This document shows positions 36,002 to 45,092 of a stretch of DNA of 64,000 nucleotides, in pieces. The notes beneath the pieces are model-generated. The model had not been told where the DNA came from. It worked only from the letters and a program-made list of their open reading frames with translations, and searched no databases. Within the stretch, counting starts at the first letter, position 1; each line of letters opens with the position of its first letter. The position numbers were made by a program, and so were the translations under genes. The stretch comes from Lacrimispora sphenoides JCM 1415. Lineage in GTDB: Bacteria > Bacillota > Clostridia > Lachnospirales > Lachnospiraceae. The stretch is from assembly GCF_900105615.1 (NCBI RefSeq), contig NZ_LT630003.1, positions 806,001 to 870,000 of the forward strand, in the 5' to 3' direction.

Positions 36002-38272
36002 GTGAAAAAGAAAATTAACATTGACGGCGCTCAGAACGTAGAGGTGTCAATCCCAATTCCCAGTGAAAAAACACCGCGGGAGCAGTTGTCTATTATGGAA
36101 GCCTATACAGAGGCGCATAGAAACAGTGAGGGACTGGATAAGGCGAGAAGAGAGATTAATTGCCTGAAAGCAATATACCCGGTTCTCTTCCGTTCGATTG
36201 AAAGTGATGATCTGCTGGCAGGCAGACTTGATTTTTTGCCCATTGGCTTTGGCAGCGTAACAAGTATCGGAGGCGTAGGCCATTACTGCGTATTCCATAA
36301 GCTGAGGGCATTTAAAGAAACGCTGTCGACCGAAGAAGAAAAAGCAAGAGTTGATACGCTTTACGATTACTGGCAGGAACACGATACGAAAGCAATTTAC
36401 TGTCAGGAAGTATTGACAGAGGATACCGTGGGAAGGTTTATTGATTGCTCCTATCCTCTGATGGCAACAGCCAGGTTGTCGGGTATGATGTTGAATTATA
36501 AAAAGCTGATGGAATATGGAGTGGAAGGCTTAAAAGAACTGATCCGTTCAAAAGAACAGAATGAATTCCTGGAATGTAGTTATGAAAGCCTTTGTCTTTT
36601 GCAGGAGGTAATGGAACGTCAGATGGAGCTGGTAAGAGAAGCAAGAACCGGTGCAGACCAGTCCCGTTTGAAAGATTTGGAACTAATGGAAAATGACTTA
36701 CAGTATATTAAGAAGAACAAACCCCGCACGTTTCACCAGGCTTTGCAGTTGTTTTGGATTTACGCCCTTTGTGCCGGAGTCATTAACTATGGGCGGCTGG
36801 ATGACGTGCTGGGACCGTTTTTACAGCATGATCTGGATCATGGCTTGATTGACGAGGAAGAGTCTTACCGGTATCTGAAATCCTTGTGGAAGATGATTGA
36901 GAACAGGCGTACTACGGTTAACGGGCGTATTATAGTAGGCGGTGTAGGTCGGGAACATCCGAAAGAAGCAGATACATTTGCCCGTATCTGTATGAGGGTG
37001 TGCAAGGACACTCGTTATGTAGAACCCCAGTTTACTCTGCGCTTTAGCAAGGATACCCCAGAGTACATAATGGATATGGCCTATGATTGTATCGGAAGCG
37101 GTGCTACATATCCGACTTTATACAATGATGATGTGAATGTTCCTGCTGTTATGTATTCCATGCGTGTGAAACGGGAGATCGCTGAACAGTACGTACCATT
37201 TGGATGCGGTGAATTTGTCATTCAGGGTAAGAGCGTAGGGACACCGAATATTTTACTGAACCTTTTAAAAATCCTTAATATCACCATAAACGGCGGAATA
37301 GACCCTACGGACGGGAAAAGAAAAAGCGGACCCGTGGAGATTCCGGAATGTTCCCAGTTCAAAACCTTTGACGAACTGTTTGATAAATATAAGGAGTTGT
37401 TAAAATATTACTTTGATTTAAGCATACAGGCTCAATACCGTTCTTATGAGATCATGAATGAAAAAGTCTCCTTTCTGTTTACTTCTGTTTTGATGGATGA
37501 TTGTATCAATAGAGGGAAGGCAGTGCTGGATGGAGGAGTGGAAATCCTTGGCGGAACCAATGAAACATACGGAAACATCAATTCCAGCGATTCACTCTGG
37601 GCAATTAAAAAGCTGGTGTATATCGATAAAAAATATAGTCTCAGTGAATTGCACCAGGCACAGCTTGCCAATTTTGAAGGATATGAGAGGGTTCGAAAAG
37701 ATTTATTGGATCAGGATAAATACGGCAATGACAAAACGGAATGCGATGATCTGGCAAATGATTTATTTGAATTTGTAGCCAAAGGGATCCGCCAGAAGGG
37801 GATTGATTATGGCATGGGATATTTTCTGATTGTTATTTCAAATAACCAGACAAATACCGATTGGGGCCATGGGACATTTGCCAGCCTGGACGGAAGGAAA
37901 ACAGGTGTTTATTTGAATCCAGCTAATAATCCCCAGGGCGGAGCAGCTAAAAACGGGCCTACCGCCTGCTTGAATTCCCTGGTTAAGTTCCAGGCAAAAT
38001 ATCATGGGGGAAGCGTGCAGAATATCAAATTCACGCCCCGTATGTTCAATAAAGACAGAAAAAAAGTAAAGATGCTGTTTGATACATACTTTAAGAAAGG
38101 GGGCTGCCAGCTCATGGTAACGGTGGTGGACTATGGCGTTCTTGAGGATGCACAAAAGAATCCAGAAAATTATCCGGATTTAATTGTACGGGTGGCCGGT
38201 TACAGTGCGGTCTTTGTGAATCTGACAAAGGATATCCAGGAAGAATTGCTGAGCAGGGCATTGTATGATTAG
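36002..38272 (+). CDS. Glycyl radical enzyme, pyruvate formate-lyase superfamily
   Basis: 756 residues starting at a GTG (36002) with AGGAGGAG 9 bases upstream; the frame back to 35960 has no ribosome site. The catalytic Cys402 lies in PFGCGEF with the general-base Glu404 two residues on, and the glycyl radical Gly733 lies in RVAGYSAVF. The single Cys followed by x-Glu is the dehydratase/lyase pattern (choline lyase, diol dehydratase, isethionate lyase), not the Cys-Cys of pyruvate formate-lyase. The variant is Gly at the middle position, where several characterised members have Val. With a PTS and a sugar-phosphate DeoR regulator next door, the likely substrate is a phosphorylated sugar or anhydro-polyol. 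Overlaps its activase by 8 bases. Confidence 0.9.
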   Translation: MKKKINIDGAQNVEVSIPIPSEKTPREQLSIMEAYTEAHRNSEGLDKARREINCLKAIYPVLFRSIESDDLLAGRLDFLPIGFGSVTSIGGVGHYCVFHKLRAFKETLSTEEEKARVDTLYDYWQEHDTKAIYCQEVLTEDTVGRFIDCSYPLMATARLSGMMLNYKKLMEYGVEGLKELIRSKEQNEFLECSYESLCLLQEVMERQMELVREARTGADQSRLKDLELMENDLQYIKKNKPRTFHQALQLFWIYALCAGVINYGRLDDVLGPFLQHDLDHGLIDEEESYRYLKSLWKMIENRRTTVNGRIIVGGVGREHPKEADTFARICMRVCKDTRYVEPQFTLRFSKDTPEYIMDMAYDCIGSGATYPTLYNDDVNVPAVMYSMRVKREIAEQYVPFGCGEFVIQGKSVGTPNILLNLLKILNITINGGIDPTDGKRKSGPVEIPECSQFKTFDELFDKYKELLKYYFDLSIQAQYRSYEIMNEKVSFLFTSVLMDDCINRGKAVLDGGVEILGGTNETYGNINSSDSLWAIKKLVYIDKKYSLSELHQAQLANFEGYERVRKDLLDQDKYGNDKTECDDLANDLFEFVAKGIRQKGIDYGMGYFLIVISNNQTNTDWGHGTFASLDGRKTGVYLNPANNPQGGAAKNGPTACLNSLVKFQAKYHGGSVQNIKFTPRMFNKDRKKVKMLFDTYFKKGGCQLMVTVVDYGVLEDAQKNPENYPDLIVRVAGYSAVFVNLTKDIQEELLSRALYD

Positions 38273-39167
38273 AGTGACCAATATTGAACGCTTTGCGACC
38301 CATGACGGGCCGGGAATCCGTACCACCGTTTTCTTAAAAGGATGCCCCCTGTACTGTCCATGGTGCGCCAATCCAGAGACACAGACATCTTATCCGGAAC
38401 TGTTATACAACGAGTCGAAGTGTATCGGGTGCCGTTCATGCGAAAAGAGTTGCGGGACTAAGGCAATTACCTTTGATGACAACGGAACGTTCCATTATAA
38501 CAGGAACTTATGCACCGATTGCCTGGCATGTGAGAAAAATTGTATGCAGGATGCAATTGAATTTTATGGAAAAGATATGGAACTGGATATCATCATGGAA
38601 GAAGTGATGAAGGATAAGGATTACTATGATAATTCCGACGGCGGGGGAATCACGGTTAGCGGAGGGGAGCCCTTTGTACAGCTGGAGGGGCTGATCGCCA
38701 TTCTCAGAGCAAGTAAGGAAAGGGGATTGAATACGGCAGTAGAAACTACAGGGAATTATTCTTTAAAAGCCCTGCAGGCTGCTGAACCCTATATCGACCA
38801 TTTTCTCTACGATTTTAAACATCTGGATGACGAAGTGCTTAAAAGGATTACAGGAGGAAATGGGAAACAGATTAAAGAAAACCTGATATATCTGGTAAAG
38901 ATGTGTCCGGATAAGTTAACTGTGCGCATGCCGATTATTCCTGGATTCAACTTTGATTCCGCATTAATAGAAAAGACTTTGGGATACTTACAGAAGCTGG
39001 GAGTTAAAAACGTAAACCTTCTTCCTTATCATACACTAGGAAAAGCGAAATACGAGAAATTGGGAAGAGTTTACCAGATGACTGATAAAATGCTTCATGA
39101 AGAAGATTTAGAGGAATATCACCAATATGCATTGAAGATTGGGTTGGAATCCAGAATCGGAGGATAG
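38265..39167 (+). CDS. Glycyl radical enzyme activase (radical SAM)
   Basis: 300 residues. The radical SAM cluster is CPLYCPWC (Cys27, Cys31, Cys34), followed by two ferredoxin-type clusters (CIGCRSCEKSC and CTDCLACEKNC) as in dehydratase-type activases, and the SAM-binding GGEP motif. It abstracts hydrogen from Gly733 of the partner enzyme. Its start overlaps the partner's end by 8 bases, so translation is coupled. Confidence 0.93.
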   Translation: MIRVTNIERFATHDGPGIRTTVFLKGCPLYCPWCANPETQTSYPELLYNESKCIGCRSCEKSCGTKAITFDDNGTFHYNRNLCTDCLACEKNCMQDAIEFYGKDMELDIIMEEVMKDKDYYDNSDGGGITVSGGEPFVQLEGLIAILRASKERGLNTAVETTGNYSLKALQAAEPYIDHFLYDFKHLDDEVLKRITGGNGKQIKENLIYLVKMCPDKLTVRMPIIPGFNFDSALIEKTLGYLQKLGVKNVNLLPYHTLGKAKYEKLGRVYQMTDKMLHEEDLEEYHQYALKIGLESRIGG

Positions 39168-39175
39168 AAGAAAAA

Positions 39176-39217
39176 AACAGGAAGGAATGTGTTATGAGGT
39201 CCTTCCTGTTTTTTTGC
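39176..39217 (+). terminator. Strong rho-independent terminator
   Basis: An 11-bp stem AACAGGAAGGA / TCCTTCCTGTT runs into a TTTTTTT tail. It ends the glycyl radical enzyme operon. Confidence 0.9.
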
Positions 39218-39221
39218 ATTC

Positions 39222-39512
39222 TTGGATCGTCTGCGCAGATGTGAGACCGCACATAATAAATATTTAGCAGGAAAAAGATGTCTTCTTGCAGCCTTTGCCG
39301 GAGGTACCGGTCTGGGCGCAGTAAAATGCCTGCACAGTATGGAGGAAACTTTGAAGCATATGAGCATGAGGGCTTATGACAGGCTTCCGGTAATTCGCTA
39401 TAACGAAGGCTATATGCTTCCGACATTAGAGAAGGCCGGAGAAACTTATGCGGTCCGGTTGGCAGAAGGCTTTGATATGCAATATTTATTTATTATTTTC
39501 GAATATTGTTAG
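39222..39512 (+). pseudogene. C-terminal remnant of a flavodoxin-like / FMN reductase gene
   Basis: The 96-residue frame contains GGTGLGAVKCLHSMEETLKH followed by a tail ending YAVRLAEGFDM, which reads like the C-terminal third of an NAD(P)H-dependent FMN reductase/flavodoxin-family protein. No FMN-binding N-terminus, ribosome site or promoter precedes it, and it starts right after the terminator. I treat it as a broken gene. Confidence 0.6.
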
Positions 39513-39655
39513 TGAAATACAATAGGATACAATCAGATAGTAAAAAGAAAACCTTACAAAGTCAAACGGTGGATAACTATGGTAATTTGTGACATAAAGT
39601 TATGAACACGTAGGTACGGCATATAATAGAATTAATAAGATCAGCGAGGTAAGCC

Positions 39656-40972
39656 ATGATCATACATGTTGTCCAGCCCGGTGATACCATCTATTCAATA
39701 TCAGAGCATTATAACATCCCTGTTGACAGATTAATATTGGAAAACGGATTAACAAACCCTGGCAACCTGGCAGTAGGCCAAACGATTGTGATTGTTCAGC
39801 CTGAAACACTTTATACGGTTAAGGCCGGTGATACCTTGGAGAGCATTGCAAAGCAGCATGATACTACGACAATGGAGTTATTAAGAAACAATCCATATCT
39901 TTCAGACAGAGAATTTTTGTACGAAGGTGAAACGATAGTTATAAGTTATCAAACGAATAGAACAAGAACAATTATAACTATTGGTTATGCCTTTTCTTAT
40001 ATAGATAGACCTATTTTAATAAAAACACTTCCTTTTTTAACTTATCTGTCTATATTCAATTATAGGTTTACTAATGAAGGAGAAATTATCTTCAAAGCGG
40101 ATGATACTGAACTTGTCAATCTGGCTAAAACTTATGGTGTTGCACCCCTGATGTTTGTTTCCACTTTATCGGAAGATGGATTAGTCGCCCCGGGAGTGAC
40201 CAATAATATTTTAAATAATCCTTCTGTGCAGGATCGTGTTATTGATAACGCTCTTAACATAATGAAAGCGAAAGGTTTTTGTGGTATTAATATATATGCT
40301 GAAAACATTACTTATGAGAACTTAAATAGCTATGCAGAATATTTGAGAAGAGCCTCTGATAAATTTCATTCAGAGGGTTATAAGATACTGATTACTATTA
40401 CGCCTATTGCGAATATTGAGGCTCCAAATGTCAGTTTTGAAAAAATAGATTATGGAAAATTAACCGAATCTGTAGATGGAATTATATTCTCATCTTATGA
40501 TTGGGCATTGTCATATAGCTATCCAAACTCAATATTCCCGGTTAATGTTTTAAGAGAATTGTTAGATTATGTTGTTAATATTATACCCCCTGAAAAAATT
40601 TTATTCGGAATCACCACTCTAGGTTATGATTGGGTACTTCCTTATGTTCCTGGCGTCACAGAAGCCGCTGCTATAAGTTATAATCGTGCGGTAGAAATAG
40701 CAGCAGAAAATGGGATAAAAATACAATTTAATGTAGAAGCACAGTCACCATATTTTTTCTATACGGATAGCGATGAATCTCTGCATTTAATATGGTTTAA
40801 AGATGCAAGAAGTTTTGACACAAGAGCCGGATTGGTAGAAGAGTATGATCTCCAGGGGCTATCTATTTGGACTATTATGAGATTCAGTACCCAAATGTGG
40901 TTTATTATTAATACTCGATATTACATAGAAAGGCTTACGGGGATTAACTGTCAATCGTGTGTGTTTGCTTAG
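39656..40972 (+). CDS. LysM-GH18 protein, spore peptidoglycan hydrolase-like (YaaH/SleL type)
   Basis: 438 residues: two LysM repeats (~2-46 and ~52-95; VQPGDTIYSISEHYNIP and VKAGDTLESIAKQH) followed by a GH18 barrel (~105-430). LysM-GH18 proteins of Firmicutes spores act as N-acetylglucosaminidases on cortex fragments. The catalytic motif normally reads DGxNxDxE; here it is CGINIYAE, so the final Glu216 remains but both Asp positions are replaced by Cys and Tyr. It may be weakly active or a binding protein. No signal peptide is present, as usual for spore-coat-delivered members. Confidence 0.85.
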   Translation: MIIHVVQPGDTIYSISEHYNIPVDRLILENGLTNPGNLAVGQTIVIVQPETLYTVKAGDTLESIAKQHDTTTMELLRNNPYLSDREFLYEGETIVISYQTNRTRTIITIGYAFSYIDRPILIKTLPFLTYLSIFNYRFTNEGEIIFKADDTELVNLAKTYGVAPLMFVSTLSEDGLVAPGVTNNILNNPSVQDRVIDNALNIMKAKGFCGINIYAENITYENLNSYAEYLRRASDKFHSEGYKILITITPIANIEAPNVSFEKIDYGKLTESVDGIIFSSYDWALSYSYPNSIFPVNVLRELLDYVVNIIPPEKILFGITTLGYDWVLPYVPGVTEAAAISYNRAVEIAAENGIKIQFNVEAQSPYFFYTDSDESLHLIWFKDARSFDTRAGLVEEYDLQGLSIWTIMRFSTQMWFIINTRYYIERLTGINCQSCVFA

Positions 40973-41008
40973 TAATATTCGGTACCCAAGGTCGGTACGG
41001 TTAAAATA

Positions 41009-41035
41009 AGACGATAGAATTATTCTCTATCGTCT
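41009..41035. terminator. Hairpin between convergent LysM-GH18 and TetR genes
   Basis: A perfect 10-bp stem, AGACGATAGA / TCTATCGTCT, with a 7-base loop and a weak CTTTC tail. It may serve both directions. Confidence 0.6.
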
Positions 41036-41093
41036 CTTTCGTGAGCGTCAAATGAAATATTTTATATGGCGCTGTTGTTATAACCAGCCAATG

Positions 41094-41675
41094 TTATTTT
41101 CCCGCATTCAATCCTGCAAACGCATAAGAAATCAATTGTTCCACAAAAGCAGAATCTACTGTTTCTCCAGTTATTAACAGCCGATAGAAAAGGGGGGAAA
41201 AAATCAAATCTATGCTTAGTTTAATGTCCAAATCCTTATTCAATTCCCCTCGTTCTATTCCTCTCTCCAGAATGTGCTGTGAAATAAGCCGGCGGGGATT
41301 GAAATAACGGTTACGGTATTCTTTCGCCACATTCTCATCCGATTGCCCCTCTGCAATCAGTTCCGTGATTACCTTCCCTTTTGAACTTGTAAGAAAGCTG
41401 GCAAGGTTACCTGCCTGAACCAAAAGGTCTTCTTTTGCTGAACCGGTATCCGGCACTTCCAGCATTGATTCTGTAGCAGCAAAAAAACCGTCTAAGACAA
41501 CAGCGGCCTTATTGGGCCACCATTTATATATGGTTGCTTTGCTGACCCCGGCTCTCTCGGCGATACCTTCAACCGTTATGGAACGAAAGCCATTTAAAAG
41601 CAGCAGGTCATACGAAGCAGTGAGTATTGCTTGTCTTGTTTTTTCGCTGCGAGGGCGTCCTATCTTCTTATCCAT
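41094..41675 (-). CDS. TetR-family repressor
   Basis: 193 residues with a TetR helix-turn-helix at about 15-60 (TVEGIAERAGVSKATIYKWWPNK) and a C-terminal ligand domain. ATG with AGGGAG upstream. It diverges from the MFS efflux gene at 41836; two identical-arm palindromes AAACG-N3-CGTTT lie in the shared promoter region. The arrangement is the usual one for a drug-inducible efflux pump. Confidence 0.9.
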   Translation of the reverse strand: MDKKIGRPRSEKTRQAILTASYDLLLLNGFRSITVEGIAERAGVSKATIYKWWPNKAAVVLDGFFAATESMLEVPDTGSAKEDLLVQAGNLASFLTSSKGKVITELIAEGQSDENVAKEYRNRYFNPRRLISQHILERGIERGELNKDLDIKLSIDLIFSPLFYRLLITGETVDSAFVEQLISYAFAGLNAGK

Positions 41676-41712
41676 ATGATTCTCCCTATTATTTTTCTCT
41701 GAAACAATTTAA

Positions 41713-41785
41713 AAACGCTACGTTTATTATACCACATCTATATTAAAAAAAAAGAGTTGACAAAACAAAACGGTGCGTTTATTAT
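41713..41785. promoter_or_regulatory. TetR operators and MFS promoter
   Basis: Two perfect palindromes, AAACG-CTA-CGTTT (41713-41725) and AAACG-GTG-CGTTT (41768-41780), share arms and flanks. The second lies between TTGACA (41757-41762) and TATTAT (41780-41785) of the MFS promoter. The first abuts a minus-strand TATAAT of the TetR gene. Confidence 0.75.
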
Positions 41786-41835
41786 ATATTTATAAACTAT
41801 ACGTTCAGTATATAAATTAGTGGAGGATAAAACAC

Positions 41836-43041
41836 ATGAAAACTGAAATGATGGAAGAAAAAAAGATTTCCCGTTGGCTGGTATTTTTACTGGCAAGTGC
41901 CTGCGGACTGATTGTTGCAAACCTGTATTACTCCCAGCCGCTGATAGGTCCTATCAGCCAGGATACAGGAATCTCTGCCAGTTTATCCGGACTGATTGTT
42001 ACGATGACCCAGCTGGGATATGCCGTAGGACTTTTGTTTCTGGTTCCTTTGAGTGATTTGCTGGAAAACAGACGCCTGGCTGTAACAACACTGATTGTTG
42101 CTATTTTAGGGCTGGTTGCAACACCCTTGGCAACAAATTTCTATATATTATTTGCTTCTGCCATATTGATTGGAGTAGGATCAGTCACTGCTCAGATACT
42201 TGTTCCCTTAGCAGCTCATTTAGCACCTGCAGACGAGAGAGGAAAAATAGTTGGAAATGTAATGAGCGGACTGCTTCTTGGTATTATGCTTGCAAGACCA
42301 ACTGCAAGCCTCATTACTGGTTTCATAGGTTGGAAGGCAGTGTTTTTCTTGTCTGCAGCCATTATGGGCATCCTTATAATTTTGCTGGGTATTTTGCTTC
42401 CGAAAAGAAAACCGGAGCCAAAAGACAGTTACCCTGCTATTATAAAATCCTTGTGGAAACTCTTTAAAAAGACCCCAGTTTTACGACGCAGAGCTTTATA
42501 TCAGGCTGCTTTATTTGGAAGCTTCAGTTTATTTTGGACAGTTGTACCACTGCATTTGTCCCAGCACTTTCAGCTGACACAAAAAGAAATCGCATTATTT
42601 GGTTTCGCAGGAGTGGCCGGAGCGGTTGCAGCACCGATCGCAGGAAGAATGGCAGACCGGGGCTGGACGAAAAAACTTACAGGAGCGGCCTTCGTGATTG
42701 CAGCTTTCTCCTTTGCCCTCACCCATGTGTTGCAAAGCAATCTTACGGTCTCTCTGCTTCTGTTTTGCATTGCCGCAATTCTCCTTGATATGGCTGTTTC
42801 CGGTAACCTTGTTCTTGGGCAGCAGGCAATCTATGGATTAGGTGATGAAATACGGGGGAGGGTGAATGGATTATTTATGGCGGTATTCTTTGTAGGCGGA
42901 GCGGTTGGGTCTGCTTTGGGAGGCTGGTCTTATGCTCATGGAAATTGGACTGCAGCATCAATGTTCGGGTTTACCTTGCCGGTGGTTGCATTTGTTTATT
43001 TTCTGACGGAAAAAAACAGTCCTGCTTTCTGGGGAGATTAA
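41836..43041 (+). CDS. MFS efflux transporter
   Basis: 401 residues with 12 predicted transmembrane segments and the MFS loop motif between helices 2 and 3 (PLSDLLENRRL), plus a second in the middle loop (GRMADRGWTKKL). Ribosome site TGGAGG. Controlled by the divergent TetR. The 3' end overlaps the histidine kinase gene on the other strand by 71 bases. Confidence 0.88.
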   Translation: MKTEMMEEKKISRWLVFLLASACGLIVANLYYSQPLIGPISQDTGISASLSGLIVTMTQLGYAVGLLFLVPLSDLLENRRLAVTTLIVAILGLVATPLATNFYILFASAILIGVGSVTAQILVPLAAHLAPADERGKIVGNVMSGLLLGIMLARPTASLITGFIGWKAVFFLSAAIMGILIILLGILLPKRKPEPKDSYPAIIKSLWKLFKKTPVLRRRALYQAALFGSFSLFWTVVPLHLSQHFQLTQKEIALFGFAGVAGAVAAPIAGRMADRGWTKKLTGAAFVIAAFSFALTHVLQSNLTVSLLLFCIAAILLDMAVSGNLVLGQQAIYGLGDEIRGRVNGLFMAVFFVGGAVGSALGGWSYAHGNWTAASMFGFTLPVVAFVYFLTEKNSPAFWGD

Positions 43042-44389
43042 GGGTTACGGTGGTGCCTTTTCCATATTCGCTTTCAATGGAAAGGGTACCCCCATGAAGG
43101 GTCATGATCTTTCGGGAGATGGCAAGTCCCAGACCTTCTCCCCCGGATTTTTTATCCGCTTTATAAAAGGATTGGGTGAGATATTTTAAATGCTCTGCTT
43201 TTACTCCGATCCCCGTATCCCGTATGGCCAGGCGGACACAGTGATCTTCCATGGTCTGAGTGATAACGATGTCGCTGCTTTTTGGCGAAAATTTTATGGC
43301 ATTGTCCAGCACGTTTAATACCACTTGCTTTAACTTATCCCAGTCGGCTTCTATGACAACTGGAGTGGTTTCCGTGATCAGATGGATATTCTTTTTTTCT
43401 GCCTTTTTTAAAAGTTCAAAGGTCACTTTTTCTATCAGTTCATCAAAGGGAACAAAAGAGAGGGATAAAATCATCCGATCAGACTGGTATCTTGAAAAAT
43501 CAAGCAGGCTTTCCACCAGGCTGATCAACCGCTCGGTTTCTTCGTCTATGATCTTCAGGCCGAACTTCATTTCTTCCTCCGTAAGGCCTTCCGGGTCTCT
43601 CATGGTTTCTGCCCAGCCCTTGATTCCGGTGAGCGGAGTCCGTAGCTCATGGGATATGGAAGAGATGAAATCATTTTTCATGTGGTCTGCCTTTGTGATC
43701 TCATCTGCCATATAATTAAGCATATCTACCAGTTCCCCTGCTTCATAGGGGTAGGATTTTTCGATTTTTTCTTTATAATTTCCCTCTGCCATTCGTTTTG
43801 TCAGCGTGATAATGCTTTTTAAGGGTTTTACAATGGAATTGCCTAAGTGAAAACTGACCAGGAATACGAGAAATGCAACCAGCATGCACACTACCAATCC
43901 CCAGGACAAAAGCTTATAGATTCTGGCATCCGTATCGGTCAGGGATACCTCGTATTTTAAAACACCTGCAGTCTGTCCTTCATATAGAAGAGGAGTATAG
44001 ACAGCCATGATTTTTTCGCCGCCATTTTCTTGTTTTTCTATATGATAAACTGTATGGAATCTAAGAACCTCAGGATCAATGGAATCGGTTTTTTCTACCA
44101 GATATCCGGTGGAGGACTGGATCATCTGTCCGTTTCGTGTCAGCAGGGAAAGGTCTGCGTCTTCCATTTTATAAGATTTTATAATTGCATCGCTTTCTTC
44201 TGCCAGCTGAAAACTGGTAAAGTCTCCCTGCTGTGTCCAAACAGGTAAAACAGCTTCTGAATGATTTTTTACAGTATCGGAGATTTCCTGATAAAAGTAC
44301 CGTTTCATCCCAATGCCAAAAAAGACCATGACAAGTGTCAGGGTTAGAACGATCAAAAACATAAAATAAAGAACAACCTTCCGCTTCAT
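42971..44389 (-). CDS. Sensor histidine kinase, OmpR-partner type
   Basis: About 472 residues from the ATG at 44389 (AGGAG upstream; a 9-residue longer frame is not supported). An N-terminal helix, extracellular sensor (~30-155), second helix (~160-180), HAMP, DHp with phospho-His247 in SSISHELRTPLTG, and HATPase_c (NVLDNAIKFSP, DTGIGV, GGEGLGLAI). The last ~20 residues past the normal VTLNLP end read antisense to the MFS gene. Pairs with the OmpR regulator encoded just upstream. Confidence 0.92.
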   Translation of the reverse strand: MKRKVVLYFMFLIVLTLTLVMVFFGIGMKRYFYQEISDTVKNHSEAVLPVWTQQGDFTSFQLAEESDAIIKSYKMEDADLSLLTRNGQMIQSSTGYLVEKTDSIDPEVLRFHTVYHIEKQENGGEKIMAVYTPLLYEGQTAGVLKYEVSLTDTDARIYKLLSWGLVVCMLVAFLVFLVSFHLGNSIVKPLKSIITLTKRMAEGNYKEKIEKSYPYEAGELVDMLNYMADEITKADHMKNDFISSISHELRTPLTGIKGWAETMRDPEGLTEEEMKFGLKIIDEETERLISLVESLLDFSRYQSDRMILSLSFVPFDELIEKVTFELLKKAEKKNIHLITETTPVVIEADWDKLKQVVLNVLDNAIKFSPKSSDIVITQTMEDHCVRLAIRDTGIGVKAEHLKYLTQSFYKADKKSGGEGLGLAISRKIMTLHGGTLSIESEYGKGTTVTLNLPRKQDCFFPSENKQMQPPAR

Positions 44390-44393
44390 GGAT

Positions 44394-45080
44394 TTACTCC
44401 TTCCATAAATATCCATAACCCCATTCCGTACATAAGTACTTAGGGGAAGAAGGATCCGGTTCTATTTTTCGGCGGATACGGCGGATGTTTACATCTACCA
44501 CCTTTGGATCGCCGGAATAATGGGTTCCCCAGACTTCATCAAGGATCTGATCTCTTGTAAATTCCTGATTTTTGTTGTTCATAAAAAATTGAAGCAGACA
44601 GCTTTCCGTAGGAGTGATCCTGATCTCAAGACCGGAACAGGATAATTTGTTACGTATGCTGTCAAGAGAAAAGGGGCCTGATCGGAGGATTGTAGGAGCA
44701 GCACTTACTGTCTTATAATCCAGGCGGCGTAGCAGGGATAAGATCCTGGCTTCCAGCTCCTTCATATGAAACGGTTTTGTCAGATAATCATCGGCACCGA
44801 GGATAAGGCCTTTGACCTTATCCTCATCCTGAGACCGGGCGGTCAGCATGATGATGCCTGCCGCAGGATCCAAGATTCTTATTTCTTCACAAACGGTAAA
44901 TCCGTCTATGCCGGGAAGCATAAGATCCAGGATCACAACATCGATCTTCTGGCTCTTAAAAAGCATAAGTGCTATTTCACCGGTTTCTGCTTCCAGGACA
45001 TGATATTCTTTTTTCTTTAAGTTCAGGCAGACAAAACTACGGATTGACAGTTCGTCTTCCACTACCAAAATTGTTTTCAT
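44394..45080 (-). CDS. Response regulator, OmpR/PhoB family
   Basis: 228 residues: receiver domain with Asp52 (VILDLMLPG) and a C-terminal winged helix (TPTESCLLQFFMNNKNQEFTR, VDVNIRRIRRKI). Four bases before the kinase start, co-transcribed with it, and 12 bases after the lipoprotein gene. A classic two-component pair that likely responds to a cell-envelope signal. Confidence 0.92.
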   Translation of the reverse strand: MKTILVVEDELSIRSFVCLNLKKKEYHVLEAETGEIALMLFKSQKIDVVILDLMLPGIDGFTVCEEIRILDPAAGIIMLTARSQDEDKVKGLILGADDYLTKPFHMKELEARILSLLRRLDYKTVSAAPTILRSGPFSLDSIRNKLSCSGLEIRITPTESCLLQFFMNNKNQEFTRDQILDEVWGTHYSGDPKVVDVNIRRIRRKIEPDPSSPKYLCTEWGYGYLWKE

Positions 45081-45092
45081 GTGCGTGTTACC

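Noticed and set aside
36002..38272. Pyruvate formate-lyase (pflB)
   Set aside because: The active site has a single Cys followed by Gly-Glu instead of adjacent cysteines, and the activase carries extra ferredoxin clusters.
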